Made by a program: the position numbers and the translations under genes
Shown: positions 15,477 to 22,839 of the stretch, piece by piece
Position numbering within the stretch: the first letter of the stretch is position 1
How the letters are laid out: every line of letters begins with the position of its first letter
Origin: Acetobacter sp.
GTDB lineage: Bacteria > Pseudomonadota > Alphaproteobacteria > Acetobacterales > Acetobacteraceae
Assembly (NCBI GenBank): GCA_012517935.1
Contig: JAAYUA010000232.1
Location: forward strand, 1-33,829
DNA: 33,829 nucleotides
Direction: 5' to 3'
The notes under the pieces: model-generated
The model's database searches: none
What the model was told of the DNA's origin: nothing
What the model saw: the letters and a program-made list of their open reading frames with translations, nothing else

Positions 15477-16967
15477 TCAGGACTCCAGGACGATCTGTGT
15501 TGCAAGGACGATCAGATTGCCGACGATCTGGATCGGCATGCGTCCGTTCAGACGATTGCGATCAGAAGGATCACGGGCAAAACTGCAACTCTTCGCAAGG
15601 ATAGTCGTGTTTTCAATCCAGCCCTGCTGCTCATAAAGTTTGGCACGACCAATCCATGACTGCTGCATGACTGAGGGAGACACGATCCCGCCGCCGATGC
15701 TCGCGACAGGTGACCCGTCATCGACCAGCTTGGCGCGTGGATAGGTCGCCTGCACGTAGCTGTTGAAATCATAGCGGACACGGGTTGCCGTTTTCGGGAT
15801 GGTGATGTCATGCCACGCTGTGGATGCATTGCCGTTCTCGTCGGTTTTCCGTGTGGTAACGGCTCGTTCTATGGTCACCGTGCCATCCTGGCCAACCAGG
15901 AAGGTGGAAATGCCATTCAGCAGCAGAATGTTCCGCATCGTATCGTCATACTGATCGGAATCATCCGGCCCCAGACCAGACAGGGCCGTCAGTTCCAGCG
16001 TGCGCAGCTGACGTGCCGGATCCGTGTTCAGAGCGGCCGAGGCAACAGCGGCAAAACTCGCCGCAGCAACAGCAGGTTCCCAGCGGGCCTTCTGTGCGCT
16101 CAGAACCGTCAGGAACTGGTTGTCGAGCGTATCGGCAACGGAAAGCGCCTGACCATATGTGTTGCTTAGCGCCACGTAACAATGGGCATCCAGCTTGGCC
16201 ATCGCGTTGTAACGGCGCTTCATCTCGGTGCCGAGCACCGTCAGATTGGCACCGTCATTCATGCAACTGATGATATCCGTATACCAGGTGGACGCGGTCA
16301 GTTGCAGTGCAGATGTAACATCCGGAGACCCCACACCCGCCGCCTGCATCGCAACAGTGAGCGTCACACCCGCTGTCACGTCATAGGACAGCTGGCTGGC
16401 GCGGACATCCATATCCGCTGTCCATGCCCCTTTCTCATAACTGGTAAGGGTAATCACGCCACTGGTGGCATCCGCTCCAGCTGAAAAACCGCTGGCTGTC
16501 TGAAGATCGGATGTGAAAGCAGAGATAAAGGCTGCACCGAACTGGGCAGCATTCATCCCCGCCGTCACGGTTACGGGCACACGCTGCCCATTGACCACAA
16601 GAGCAAGCTGCCCACTGGAAGCGCCCGCAGCAAAGACTGGGGTAACGGTCCATGTCGTTGCCGTCGCGCCATCCGCCGGCTGCAACATGACCAGATCCAG
16701 TTGTGTGTAAGGCGCATCCGTGGCGAATGCGGCGACAGCGCGAGCCGTCATCGTGTTCGCGCCGGCCAATGTCTTGGCCCGACTGGCGGTAATGCTGCGG
16801 TAGACAACACCGCTGCTGCCTGACCCTGCGCCCAGAACCCCGATGATAAGGGCCTTCAGAGGCATCACCCGCAACGATGAAAGCAGTGTGCCGGTGGTGA
16901 TCTCGGCATAGGCCCCTGGAACCTGCAGGTTCGCCGGGATCTGCTCGAACGAAAATGTCTCGCTCAT
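15477..16967 (-). CDS. L: contractile tail sheath protein (Mu gpL-like)
   Basis: This 496-residue protein shows the sheath architecture of Mu gpL. The N-terminus (EQIPANLQVPGAYAEI) gives the early P-G-Y-EI motif. A large variable central region follows (about 60-280), including TSALQLTASTWYTDIISCMND. The conserved C-terminal region has MRNILLLNGISTFLVGQDGTVTIERAVTTRKTDENGNAS (about residues 350-395) and TRVRYDFNSYVQATYPRAKLVDDG. These proteins polymerise around the tube and contract to drive injection. The start overlaps the DUF2635 gene stop by four bases (ATGA). Presence of this gene makes the phage a myovirus. Confidence 0.95.
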   Translation of the reverse strand: MSETFSFEQIPANLQVPGAYAEITTGTLLSSLRVMPLKALIIGVLGAGSGSSGVVYRSITASRAKTLAGANTMTARAVAAFATDAPYTQLDLVMLQPADGATATTWTVTPVFAAGASSGQLALVVNGQRVPVTVTAGMNAAQFGAAFISAFTSDLQTASGFSAGADATSGVITLTSYEKGAWTADMDVRASQLSYDVTAGVTLTVAMQAAGVGSPDVTSALQLTASTWYTDIISCMNDGANLTVLGTEMKRRYNAMAKLDAHCYVALSNTYGQALSVADTLDNQFLTVLSAQKARWEPAVAAASFAAVASAALNTDPARQLRTLELTALSGLGPDDSDQYDDTMRNILLLNGISTFLVGQDGTVTIERAVTTRKTDENGNASTAWHDITIPKTATRVRYDFNSYVQATYPRAKLVDDGSPVASIGGGIVSPSVMQQSWIGRAKLYEQQGWIENTTILAKSCSFARDPSDRNRLNGRMPIQIVGNLIVLATQIVLES

Positions 16968-17146
16968 TTCGTGTCACTCCCCGCCGGTTTCACGACGGCC
17001 TTCGTTTCTGGAACCGGCACGATGTCGCCACTCCGGATCATGGCGGCCCAGAAAAAATCACGTTCATTGATCTCGAACGGTTTCGTTCCGACCGGCTGCC
17101 CCAATTGATTGCGGACCAGACGGCCTTCTGCCTGTTTCACACGCAT
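16964..17146 (-). CDS. DUF2635 small protein (Mu gp38-like)
   Basis: This 60-residue protein has the pattern of the tiny DUF2635 family found just before the sheath gene in Mu-like phages: a basic start (MRVKQAEGRLV), a Pro/Gly turn (QLGQPVGTKPFEI) and NERDFFWAAMIRSGDIVPV. The W-R-x-GDV ending is the most typical piece. The function is unknown; it may help sheath assembly. It lies one base past the gp37 stop and overlaps the sheath start by four bases. Confidence 0.85.
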   Translation of the reverse strand: MRVKQAEGRLVRNQLGQPVGTKPFEINERDFFWAAMIRSGDIVPVPETKAVVKPAGSDTK

Positions 17147-17147
17147 G

Positions 17148-17756
17148 TCAGTCTCCTCTGACGTTCAGAATTGCCGGCGGCTGTTCATCACTGTTCACGG
17201 TCCATGTCTCTGAAAGTCTCAGGAAATCGTCCATCTGCGCACGCATGCGGTCATCATCGAGAGAGACATTCGAAATGGTCAGGGTGAACGCCGCAATTGC
17301 GCAGTCTTCTTCAATCCAGTCCGCCAGACCTTCCGGAAGATCCGTGGCTGAAAGAATGGCGGTCCCGGCACCCTCAACATGATATCCATGCAGGAAACCG
17401 GCCATGATCGTGAACAGTCCCATCGTTCCGACGCCACGCAGTTGCGAAGTGCCGAAATAGAGATCCTCGGGACGCTGGTGCCGCACGATACCGTAAACCT
17501 GAAACACCAGATCACCCCGGAAAACCCGCGCCGGGCGGACTTCAGGCTTCCACCCCGACCAGCCCAGTGCGATGGATTGATCCGGAGCAATGATCTTCTG
17601 CCAGACAGGTTTGGAAGCGCGTGGCGGCACGACGAAATGGCGGAATACGTTTTCCGGGAACGCCGTTTTCAGTCGTGCCTGAAGCGCACAGAAGGCATTC
17701 TTTATAACGTCGCCATCCCGCAGGAAGGCAGGATACTGGTTTTCGGAAAACTGCAT
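17148..17756 (-). CDS. Mu gp37-like protein (DUF1834 / Gp37 family)
   Basis: This 202-residue protein corresponds to Mu gp37, lying between gp36 and gp38/L, and is thought to take part in tail completion or head-tail joining. Recognisable parts are the N-terminal LKTAFPENVF segment, the RVFRGDLVFQVYGIVRHQRP strand-rich core (about residues 73-93), GTMGLFTIMAGFLHGY (about 107-123) and the late FTLTISNVSLDDDR. The start at 17756 overlaps the gp36 stop by one base (TGATG); an upstream ATG at 17879 would lie well inside gp36 and is unlikely. Confidence 0.82.
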   Translation of the reverse strand: MQFSENQYPAFLRDGDVIKNAFCALQARLKTAFPENVFRHFVVPPRASKPVWQKIIAPDQSIALGWSGWKPEVRPARVFRGDLVFQVYGIVRHQRPEDLYFGTSQLRGVGTMGLFTIMAGFLHGYHVEGAGTAILSATDLPEGLADWIEEDCAIAAFTLTISNVSLDDDRMRAQMDDFLRLSETWTVNSDEQPPAILNVRGD

Positions 17757-18181
17757 CAGAAGCACCGTGATGCTGAAAGACCCGGACGACGTGACGCCAC
17801 CCGTGACCAGGTATCGGTCTTGTCCACCGTGACCGCGATATCCAGAGTGGCTTTCCCTGAGCCGATATCGGCCAGCCATGCCATCGCATCCTTGCGATCA
17901 GCCCGCATCTGGTCCGTGGGAACGACAGTCGATCCAACAGCCAGGGAAAAACGTGCCAGCTTGCAGCAGGCAGCCGTCAGAGCCGGGACCGTTTGCGCAA
18001 CCGGCGTCACGTAACGCCGGCGCAGGTAACTGTCGATCAGACTGGATGCATCTTCCAGCGCCTGCTGCACCCGTGCCTGATCAATCTGGCCCAGTGGCGC
18101 ATCACGCGACACGTTGACCGCGACCAGATCATCCTGACCATATCGCGAGACCAGGTCGGCAAGGGTTGCATAAGCCGCCAT
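17756..18181 (-). CDS. Mu gp36-like head completion protein (DUF1320)
   Basis: This 141-residue protein matches DUF1320. The N-terminus MAAYATLADLVSRYGQDDLVAV is the most typical part (Y-T--DL--R-G---L). It continues VQQALEDASSLIDSYLRRRYVTPVAQTVPALTAACCKLARF (about 40-78), the same helical frame as head-tail connector proteins of the gp6/gp36 type. It probably forms a ring at the head-tail joint. It overlaps its neighbours by one base on each side (TGATG). The two adjacent Cys residues in the TAACCKLA helix are unusual but not diagnostic. Confidence 0.9.
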   Translation of the reverse strand: MAAYATLADLVSRYGQDDLVAVNVSRDAPLGQIDQARVQQALEDASSLIDSYLRRRYVTPVAQTVPALTAACCKLARFSLAVGSTVVPTDQMRADRKDAMAWLADIGSGKATLDIAVTVDKTDTWSRVASRRPGLSASRCF

Positions 18182-18459
18182 CAGGAAACCCGAATGATCT
18201 CAAGTTCGGGAGAACCCGAAATTGCAGTGATCTGCGCTTTCGACAGTTCACCTTCACTCCAGATCTTCAGCGGCGGATGTTCAATGCCGCCACGCCGAAA
18301 CCCCGGAATGCGGCTGACAACGATCATGCTGCCCGCGCTGACAGAGCGCGGACCTGTTTCATTCAGAATTTCAACAGAAGAAATCGTATCTGTTTCACCA
18401 GTCGTGTTTGCTTCATCCGTCATGTCACTCTTCTTCCGTTCCAGAGGTGCTCGCGCCAT
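18181..18459 (-). CDS. Mu gp35 / FluMu HI1506-like protein
   Basis: This 92-residue protein lies between the capsid gene and gp36, as gp35 does in Mu. The C-terminal half carries the shared signature: SMIVVSRIPGFRRGGIEHPPLKIW and then FSEGELSKAQI-type sequence ending in ELEIIRV, meaning the GFRRAGI-HP motif followed by an F/LT-EQL helix and a terminal beta strand. The N-terminal third is acidic and probably disordered. The role is unknown; the position suggests a small capsid-associated or connector protein. The start lies one base past the capsid stop. Confidence 0.8.
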   Translation of the reverse strand: MARAPLERKKSDMTDEANTTGETDTISSVEILNETGPRSVSAGSMIVVSRIPGFRRGGIEHPPLKIWSEGELSKAQITAISGSPELEIIRVS

Positions 18460-18460
18460 T

Positions 18461-19399
18461 TCAGCCTCCTGCTTTCAGTGACAGACGCGGAGCGACCATT
18501 AAATCGACAGCGCCTTTCCACGGATTGCTGGTCGTTGCAGTGCCCGCATCAGACGGCACGAATTCGGCGTTCACCAGAAGACGGCCCGCACTTTCCAGAT
18601 TGGTTGGAACCACCAGAAGGTTCGGTCTGATTCCATAAGGTGCGCCATCCTTGCGGCACTGGGCCGCAAACGCAGTCAATGCTGCCTGAAACGATGTTGC
18701 ATTCAGGGGACGGGTGGAACGGTAAGCCAGCTGATACATGCCCACACCAGCAGCGCAACGCCCGTCAGTGCCCCAGAGGAATTCATTGCCATGGAAGACA
18801 TTCTCCGATGTGAGCTGGGTCTTTGGCGTGATGTTGAATGGACGCCGCGTCTGGAAAATCATCGGCTTCAGCGGTCGCGTGGTATCAAACAGATACCATG
18901 GTGCAACAGCCGCTTCGGTTCCCTGTGGCGTGCCGATATTCGACCAGGATACGGCTTTCCCGGACTCATCATAAGTCTGGTGATCCGTATCAAAGAAATT
19001 CTGGCCATCCATACATTTCGTGGATGTCCCCTTCATCAGCATATCAAAGACCAGTTCATCAGGCAGAACTGATGCATTGTAGCCAAGCTGCTCGATAGCC
19101 GGGGTCAGAACACCGAACTGATCGTCTTCGAGATCCTCACGGCGGACGCCGATGGTCTGTTCGAATGTTTTGTTGGCAATCCGGAAACCGTCAGCCTTCA
19201 GACGCTCGATCTCGCGCTGCCCCACCCATTCACGCAGACCGCCGATTTCAGCGATACGGGGATAGAAATTCTCTCCGGCGGATGATGGCACCACCATGCA
19301 GAATTTCTGATACAGGGAGGGCGCAACATTCAGATATTTGTTGAAGGATGTGTTGATACGGGTCGTAAGAGCGGCGATATTGCCTGCGTTGATATCCAT
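18461..19399 (-). CDS. T: major capsid protein (Mu gpT-like)
   Basis: This 312-residue protein is a clear Mu gpT homologue. Visible family parts are the N-terminal LTTRINTSFNKYLNVAP (about residues 10-27), the IGGLREWVGQREIERL motif (about 52-67), FRIANKTFEQTIGVRREDLEDDQFG (about 71-95) and the DGQNFFDTDH motif (about 130-140). It builds the icosahedral shell. Its context is exact: protease/scaffold, small cement-like protein, then T. A 12-base spacer separates it from the gene before, and gp35 follows after one base. Confidence 0.95.
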   Translation of the reverse strand: MDINAGNIAALTTRINTSFNKYLNVAPSLYQKFCMVVPSSAGENFYPRIAEIGGLREWVGQREIERLKADGFRIANKTFEQTIGVRREDLEDDQFGVLTPAIEQLGYNASVLPDELVFDMLMKGTSTKCMDGQNFFDTDHQTYDESGKAVSWSNIGTPQGTEAAVAPWYLFDTTRPLKPMIFQTRRPFNITPKTQLTSENVFHGNEFLWGTDGRCAAGVGMYQLAYRSTRPLNATSFQAALTAFAAQCRKDGAPYGIRPNLLVVPTNLESAGRLLVNAEFVPSDAGTATTSNPWKGAVDLMVAPRLSLKAGG

Positions 19400-19411
19400 G
19401 TCGTTTCAGCC

Positions 19412-19858
19412 TCAGGAAATCAGGACAAAGGCGTTACCCGCCTCATCAAAACCGGCGATCGTGCCCACCTGAAGCCGGGCCGATCCGCCATCAGGGGTCT
19501 GTGTCAGGGACACCGTTTCGTCATCAACCGCGTAAACGGCCTTTCCGTAATCCGCCCATGTCGGAGCAGCATCGAACGGAATGGCGAAACAGCCTTTTCG
19601 GGGAGAACAGGGCGGGAGATCGCCAATTGCCGGAGCCAGTCCCGATCCACTGTTGTCGATCTGACGATCAGAAAGCCCCACAATGGCTACAGCCGGAGAT
19701 GCAGGCGTTGCCGTCTGGGGCAACACAAGCGACCCATCCTGACAGACGACGACAATGGATCCGCGATAAAGCTTCACACCATCAGCAACCTGATGCGGAA
19801 ATTCCGGTCCATGCGGGACACGTTTTTCCAGCAGGACAGCATCCTTTTCGAGCGCCAT
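19412..19858 (-). CDS. probable capsid cement protein (DUF2190-like)
   Basis: This 148-residue protein lies between the protease/scaffold and the major capsid protein, the usual place of decoration or cement proteins. It is beta-rich with LYRGSIVVVCQDGSLVLP near residues 30-47, PAVAIVGLSDRQIDNSGSG (about 54-72), and a C-terminal DYGKAVYAVDDETVSL with LQVGTIAGFDEAGNAFVLIS. The (V)G-A--V-DD--V...VGT--G--E-G-A-V-I pattern is that of small capsid-cement folds. The assignment rests on pattern and place, not on a firm family match. Its start overlaps the protease stop by one base (TAATG). Confidence 0.65.
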   Translation of the reverse strand: MALEKDAVLLEKRVPHGPEFPHQVADGVKLYRGSIVVVCQDGSLVLPQTATPASPAVAIVGLSDRQIDNSGSGLAPAIGDLPPCSPRKGCFAIPFDAAPTWADYGKAVYAVDDETVSLTQTPDGGSARLQVGTIAGFDEAGNAFVLIS

Positions 19859-20352
19859 TATTTTGCCTCCATCAGGCCAAGAGCCTCATCCATCCTTGCA
19901 AACAGCACATTCGTCTGCTCCGCCGGAGGAGCCTTCTGCGTATGCAGAACGACACTGCCATCCGGGACATTCTGAAGACCGCTGATGATGGCTTCTGCTT
20001 CTTCAGGGGAACGCATGTGCAGCGTGATCAGTGTCTTGCGTAGACCTTCCGGGATGATCCTGGTGCGGCCGGCCTCATCAATGGCAGCCTCAGCCGTGCG
20101 TCGGGCAAGCTGATCCTGCAGATCGTTGATCTTGGCCTGCATGGTCGCCACACTCTGCGTATGCATCTCGACCTGGCTGGTGCGGGCCTTGAGGCCGGTA
20201 ATCACTGCGTCAAGTGAGGGCTTGCCGCTCAGGCCAGCTATCTGGACGGCCTGTGTGCGCAATGAGAGAAAAGAGTCAGCTGTGCCCAGAACATCAGCCT
20301 CTGTAGCGCTGGCAGGGAGCCCCAGCCGGCGTGCGATTTCGGCGAGGTCCAT
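19858..20352 (-). CDS. Z: internal scaffold protein nested in the protease gene (Mu gpZ-like)
   Basis: Within the protease gene an in-frame ATG at 20352 (residue 153, MDLAEIARRLGLP) is preceded by AGGAG at 20359-20363 with an ideal six-base spacing. It would give a separate 164-residue protein equal to the C-terminal half of gpI. That half is helical with a coiled-coil core (about residues 220-255 of the full protein, QVEMHTQSVATMQAKINDL). In Mu, gene Z is exactly such a nested scaffold, made from an internal start in I. The strong ribosome site is the direct evidence; expression is inferred. Confidence 0.7.
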   Translation of the reverse strand: MDLAEIARRLGLPASATEADVLGTADSFLSLRTQAVQIAGLSGKPSLDAVITGLKARTSQVEMHTQSVATMQAKINDLQDQLARRTAEAAIDEAGRTRIIPEGLRKTLITLHMRSPEEAEAIISGLQNVPDGSVVLHTQKAPPAEQTNVLFARMDEALGLMEAK

Positions 20353-20808
20353 CCCCGTCTCCTGAGTATGAAGTGAAGTGAGAGTAAGGTTCGGCGCATT
20401 CGTCAGGCTGGCGCGGACAATCTGCCCGACAACACCATCCCGCGCCGCGAAGGCGGGAGAAATCCCGCGATAAGAGCGATTGCTGTAAAGTTTCTGTCCA
20501 AGGGGGGTCCAGTCCACACGCCCCCACATGCCATCCTCACGGTTCTGCAGCTCGGTGATCCACCCTGCCGCCGGGGCCGAACCACCGGAAACCAGAGCGT
20601 GGTCCGTGGCATGATTTTCATCCAGGACAAGATTGCCGCCCTGCATCGAATGACGGATCAGCGCATCGGCGTTCTCCACATGATAGGGGCCGCGTCCATC
20701 CACCCCACGAAATTCTCCGGCCGGAAGCAGGTGAATCCATTCAGGTGGTGTATCGCCAGTCGGAACCGGCAGAGCGGTATGGAAATGCAGCAGAGTCATC
20801 AGACGCAT
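19858..20808 (-). CDS. I: head maturation protease with scaffold domain (Mu gpI-like)
   Basis: This 316-residue protein is the Mu-type prohead protease. The N-terminal half (about 1-150) contains WIHLLPAGEFRGVDGRGPY, the active-region stretch VLDENHATDH (about residues 61-70, with candidate His and Asp), APAAGWITELQ and YRGISPAF (about 113-120, candidate Ser), and LTNAPNL. The C-terminal half is the coiled-coil scaffold. It cleaves scaffold and possibly capsid precursors during head maturation. It follows a 200-base gap with a candidate late promoter. The start at 20808 is followed by a second ATG (20799), and neither has a strong ribosome site. Confidence 0.92.
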   Translation of the reverse strand: MRLMTLLHFHTALPVPTGDTPPEWIHLLPAGEFRGVDGRGPYHVENADALIRHSMQGGNLVLDENHATDHALVSGGSAPAAGWITELQNREDGMWGRVDWTPLGQKLYSNRSYRGISPAFAARDGVVGQIVRASLTNAPNLTLTSLHTQETGMDLAEIARRLGLPASATEADVLGTADSFLSLRTQAVQIAGLSGKPSLDAVITGLKARTSQVEMHTQSVATMQAKINDLQDQLARRTAEAAIDEAGRTRIIPEGLRKTLITLHMRSPEEAEAIISGLQNVPDGSVVLHTQKAPPAEQTNVLFARMDEALGLMEAK

Positions 20809-20832
20809 GTTCTGCCATCCGGCAGGAACGGA

Positions 20833-20855
20833 AATAATGCGGTCCGGTTATCTCA
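20833..20855 (-). promoter_or_regulatory. candidate late-promoter element before protease I
   Basis: On the minus strand the site reads TGAGATA-N9-CATTATT, the same as the site before the endolysin, with CC at the same two places inside the N9. TGAGATA lies about 44 bases from the protease start. It overlaps the TCTCATGAGA palindrome (20851-20860) and one arm of an 11-base inverted repeat. The position equals that of Mu late promoter PI, which depends on activator C. Confidence 0.6.
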
Positions 20856-20932
20856 TGAGAACAGCATCATCAGGATGGTCTGGAAAATCGCGCCGGAAGG
20901 CATCGTTCTGGCCTGAGGGGTATAACCGGACC
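20841..20932. repeat. 11-base inverted repeat in the gap before protease I
   Basis: GGTCCGGTTAT at 20841-20851 and ATAACCGGACC at 20922-20932 are perfect inverted copies separated by 70 bases. The first arm lies inside the candidate late-promoter element. The spacing is too long for a simple RNA hairpin, so two binding sites for one protein, or DNA looping, is the likelier reading. Confidence 0.75.
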
Positions 20933-20940
20933 CGAAGCAT
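20848..20940 (-). CDS. possible 30-residue peptide in the gap before protease I
   Basis: An ATG at 20940 opens a 30-codon frame (MLRVRLYPSGQNDAFRRDF, ending DDAVLMR) with AGGAG ten bases upstream. The peptide is charged and unlike anything I recognise. It overlaps the inverted repeat and the candidate promoter, so it may be chance. Confidence 0.2.
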   Translation of the reverse strand: MLRVRLYPSGQNDAFRRDFPDHPDDAVLMR

Positions 20941-20960
20941 CCGAAAACCGCTCCTGCCCC

Positions 20961-20989
20961 CTCTTAAAGTCTCTTAATGATGCTCTTAA
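20961..20989. repeat. three phased TTAAGAG repeats
   Basis: CTCTTAA occurs at 20961-20967, 20971-20977 and 20983-20989 (TTAAGAG on the minus strand), spaced 10 and 12 bases, so all three face about the same side of the helix. Two copies extend to CTCTTAAAG. They lie directly after gene G and upstream of the candidate protease promoter, which suits a cluster of binding sites. Confidence 0.65.
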
Positions 20990-21008
20990 AGCATAACAGC
21001 CTCTGCCG

Positions 21009-21536
21009 TCAGCTTCCACGCATCGCATGGGAGAGAAAATCTTCCAGTCCCTCAATCACAACCTGGAGGTCCTCATCCGTGAAGCCCAGATAGGGACGCG
21101 CCGGTATCTTCACTGACTTCACACGGAAAAGCTGTCCACCCATATGAAAGACAAGGCGTCCGGTCGGTGTTTTGGGACGAATGATTCCGCCAAACTGATG
21201 AATGGCACCATAAGGCATATTCGTGCCCCAGATGAGTCTGTTGCCCTGGACCTTGGATGTCAGGCTTCCCATCAGTCCAAACGCCATACCTTTATTGATC
21301 AGAATGCCAGAGCCTGTCTTCTCGCTGGCATAGAGGGGATTCAGAGGTGCGTAACTGCTCCACAGAACGCCTCTGGGATCGATGCCCGCCTTCATGCGCC
21401 GCTGTGTATTCCTGACGATCGCCGGACCAATGCCGGCAAGCACGGCAGATGGATCCGCGCCAAGAGCCCCGATACGTTTCAGACTATCCTGTATCGGAAC
21501 CAGAGATCCACTCAGCTTTATCGTCACGCCAGTCAT
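21009..21536 (-). CDS. G: phage virion morphogenesis protein (Mu gpG-like)
   Basis: This 175-residue protein matches the gpG/tail-completion (Phage_tail_S) family. It has GPAIVRNTQRRMKAGIDPRGVLWSSYAPL (about residues 38-66, where the R--T--RF--G-DP-G--W pattern is diagnostic), TGSGILINKGMAFGLMGSLTS (about 73-93), and YGAIHQFGGIIRP with a C-terminal IPARPYLGFTDED (about 144-156). In Mu gpG acts in head-tail joining, though family members also finish tails. It lies alone between two gaps (127 and 200 bases), unlike the overlapping genes around it. Confidence 0.92.
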   Translation of the reverse strand: MTGVTIKLSGSLVPIQDSLKRIGALGADPSAVLAGIGPAIVRNTQRRMKAGIDPRGVLWSSYAPLNPLYASEKTGSGILINKGMAFGLMGSLTSKVQGNRLIWGTNMPYGAIHQFGGIIRPKTPTGRLVFHMGGQLFRVKSVKIPARPYLGFTDEDLQVVIEGLEDFLSHAMRGS

Positions 21537-21633
21537 GACATGATCTCCCGGCTTGTGATAACGTGTTCAAGACGCACGGTGATCAGGCGATATTCTCCCG
21601 ACCTGAGCACATCCATCGGGATGGAGCGCAATT

Positions 21634-21656
21634 GTGGGGTTCCCGGGAGGCCCCAC
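21634..21656. repeat. hairpin GTGGGG/CCCCAC between genes F and G
   Basis: GTGGGG (21634-21639) pairs with CCCCAC (21651-21656) around a loop containing CCCGGG. It lies in the 127-base gap after the MuF gene stop. No T-run follows on the minus strand, so it is not a standard intrinsic terminator; it could slow transcription or protect mRNA ends. A 27-codon frame (minus strand, ending in the ATGTCATGA that overlaps the gene G start) also crosses this gap but has no support. Confidence 0.4.
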
Positions 21657-21663
21657 CCGTGCG

Positions 21664-22839
21664 TCATTTCTCTCCATCATGATTTGCAGCCGCCGCTCTC
21701 AGCAGCCTGCTGACTTCCGCTTCCGAAATCGCATGCATGGACAGCAGCCAGTTTTCAGAACTGTCCTGCGTCGTCTTCAGCGCGAGACGATAGAGCTGCT
21801 TTCCATTCCGGGAAATCAGCAGGGCACGCCTGGGATGGGTCGGGATCATATGCACAGGATCAGACAACATCTCCGGTAATGCTTCATATTCCGCGCGCGT
21901 CAGTTCCGCATGGTGTGTCCGGTTTTTCCTCAGACTGTCATCCGACAGAAGAACACTGTCAGTCCTGCTTCCCAGCTGCTCCCGAACCGCATCAGGCACA
22001 GTGCCGGCTTCCACGCTCCCGACAGGGTTATCGAAAAGTTTTCCAATCTCCTCGCGCTGGACGGAATGACGTTCATCCTGCGACAGACGACTGATCATTT
22101 TCCCCTGGACGGACGTCACGGGTTTCAATGCGGTTTCTGCCCGTGTCTTTTCTGCTTCCATCCAGACCTTGCCCGGGTTGCTCTGGAAGCCCGGATCGAT
22201 CCCTGCAGGAATCATTTCCGTTTTCCCGGTTGCCGGGTTGCGCCAGGGTTTCAGGTCCAGAGGCGGAGAGTCACTGACCTGCCAGTTATTGCGCCTCATT
22301 TCTCCGCGAGAGACAGGTTCAACCGAACAGTGACAATGCCAGCCATTCGGGGGCCAGTGTGTGCTCCACCAGGGATCGTCAGCAGGCAGGATGATTCCAT
22401 CCCAGGCGACATGCATGAGACGCGGATGTGGACATGAGTGGTGTCGATAACGGAAATAGGGAAACATCACGAGCGCCTCAGGCGTCGTCATCTGCTTCCA
22501 TCGTCCTGCCGAATAGGCCGTAGACAGATTCGTCGTATAAATGATCTTTGCCCGCCATCCCGGCGTTCCATTAAAATCCCAGCCACGCCGCTTGACGATA
22601 CGGTCAAACTCTTTCCGGAAATCACCGAGGGTCATTCCTTCAGAAATCGCCCGTCCAACGGCCTTGCGGAAATCATTCAGCAACGCATCGGATGCAGCTC
22701 CTGCGACCGAAAATCCCGTGGCGTGAACATGGGCTTCCAGTTCACCCCATTTCTGGGTCGGCATATTGATTTTCTGGCGGAAGAACCTGATGGCATCAGA
22801 CGGAGCCAGCTTCGTCGCCTGAATGACTGTATCAGCCAC
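21664..22839 (-). CDS. F: MuF head morphogenesis protein (gp30-like) with toxin-like C-terminus
   Basis: This 391-residue protein has two parts. The MuF domain (about residues 60-175) contains GWRAKIIYTTNLSTAYSAGR and the signature HPRLMHVAWDGIILPADDPW plus THWPPNGWHCHCSV. Proteins with this domain join the portal during head assembly and may be injected. The C-terminal region (about 285-380) has LSDDSLRKNRTHHAELT, EYEALPEMLSDP and LLISRNGKQLYRLALKTTQ..WLLSMHAIS, a layout like the phage BECR/MuF C-terminal nuclease-like domains. I chose the GTG at 22839 because GGAGG lies six bases upstream and it overlaps the portal stop slightly; an ATG at 22881 would overlap the portal by 50 bases. Confidence 0.92.
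   Translation of the reverse strand: MADTVIQATKLAPSDAIRFFRQKINMPTQKWGELEAHVHATGFSVAGAASDALLNDFRKAVGRAISEGMTLGDFRKEFDRIVKRRGWDFNGTPGWRAKIIYTTNLSTAYSAGRWKQMTTPEALVMFPYFRYRHHSCPHPRLMHVAWDGIILPADDPWWSTHWPPNGWHCHCSVEPVSRGEMRRNNWQVSDSPPLDLKPWRNPATGKTEMIPAGIDPGFQSNPGKVWMEAEKTRAETALKPVTSVQGKMISRLSQDERHSVQREEIGKLFDNPVGSVEAGTVPDAVREQLGSRTDSVLLSDDSLRKNRTHHAELTRAEYEALPEMLSDPVHMIPTHPRRALLISRNGKQLYRLALKTTQDSSENWLLSMHAISEAEVSRLLRAAAANHDGEK

Noticed and set aside
21634..21656. Intrinsic terminator
   Set aside because: The hairpin is present but no T-run follows on the minus strand, and late genes continue beyond it.
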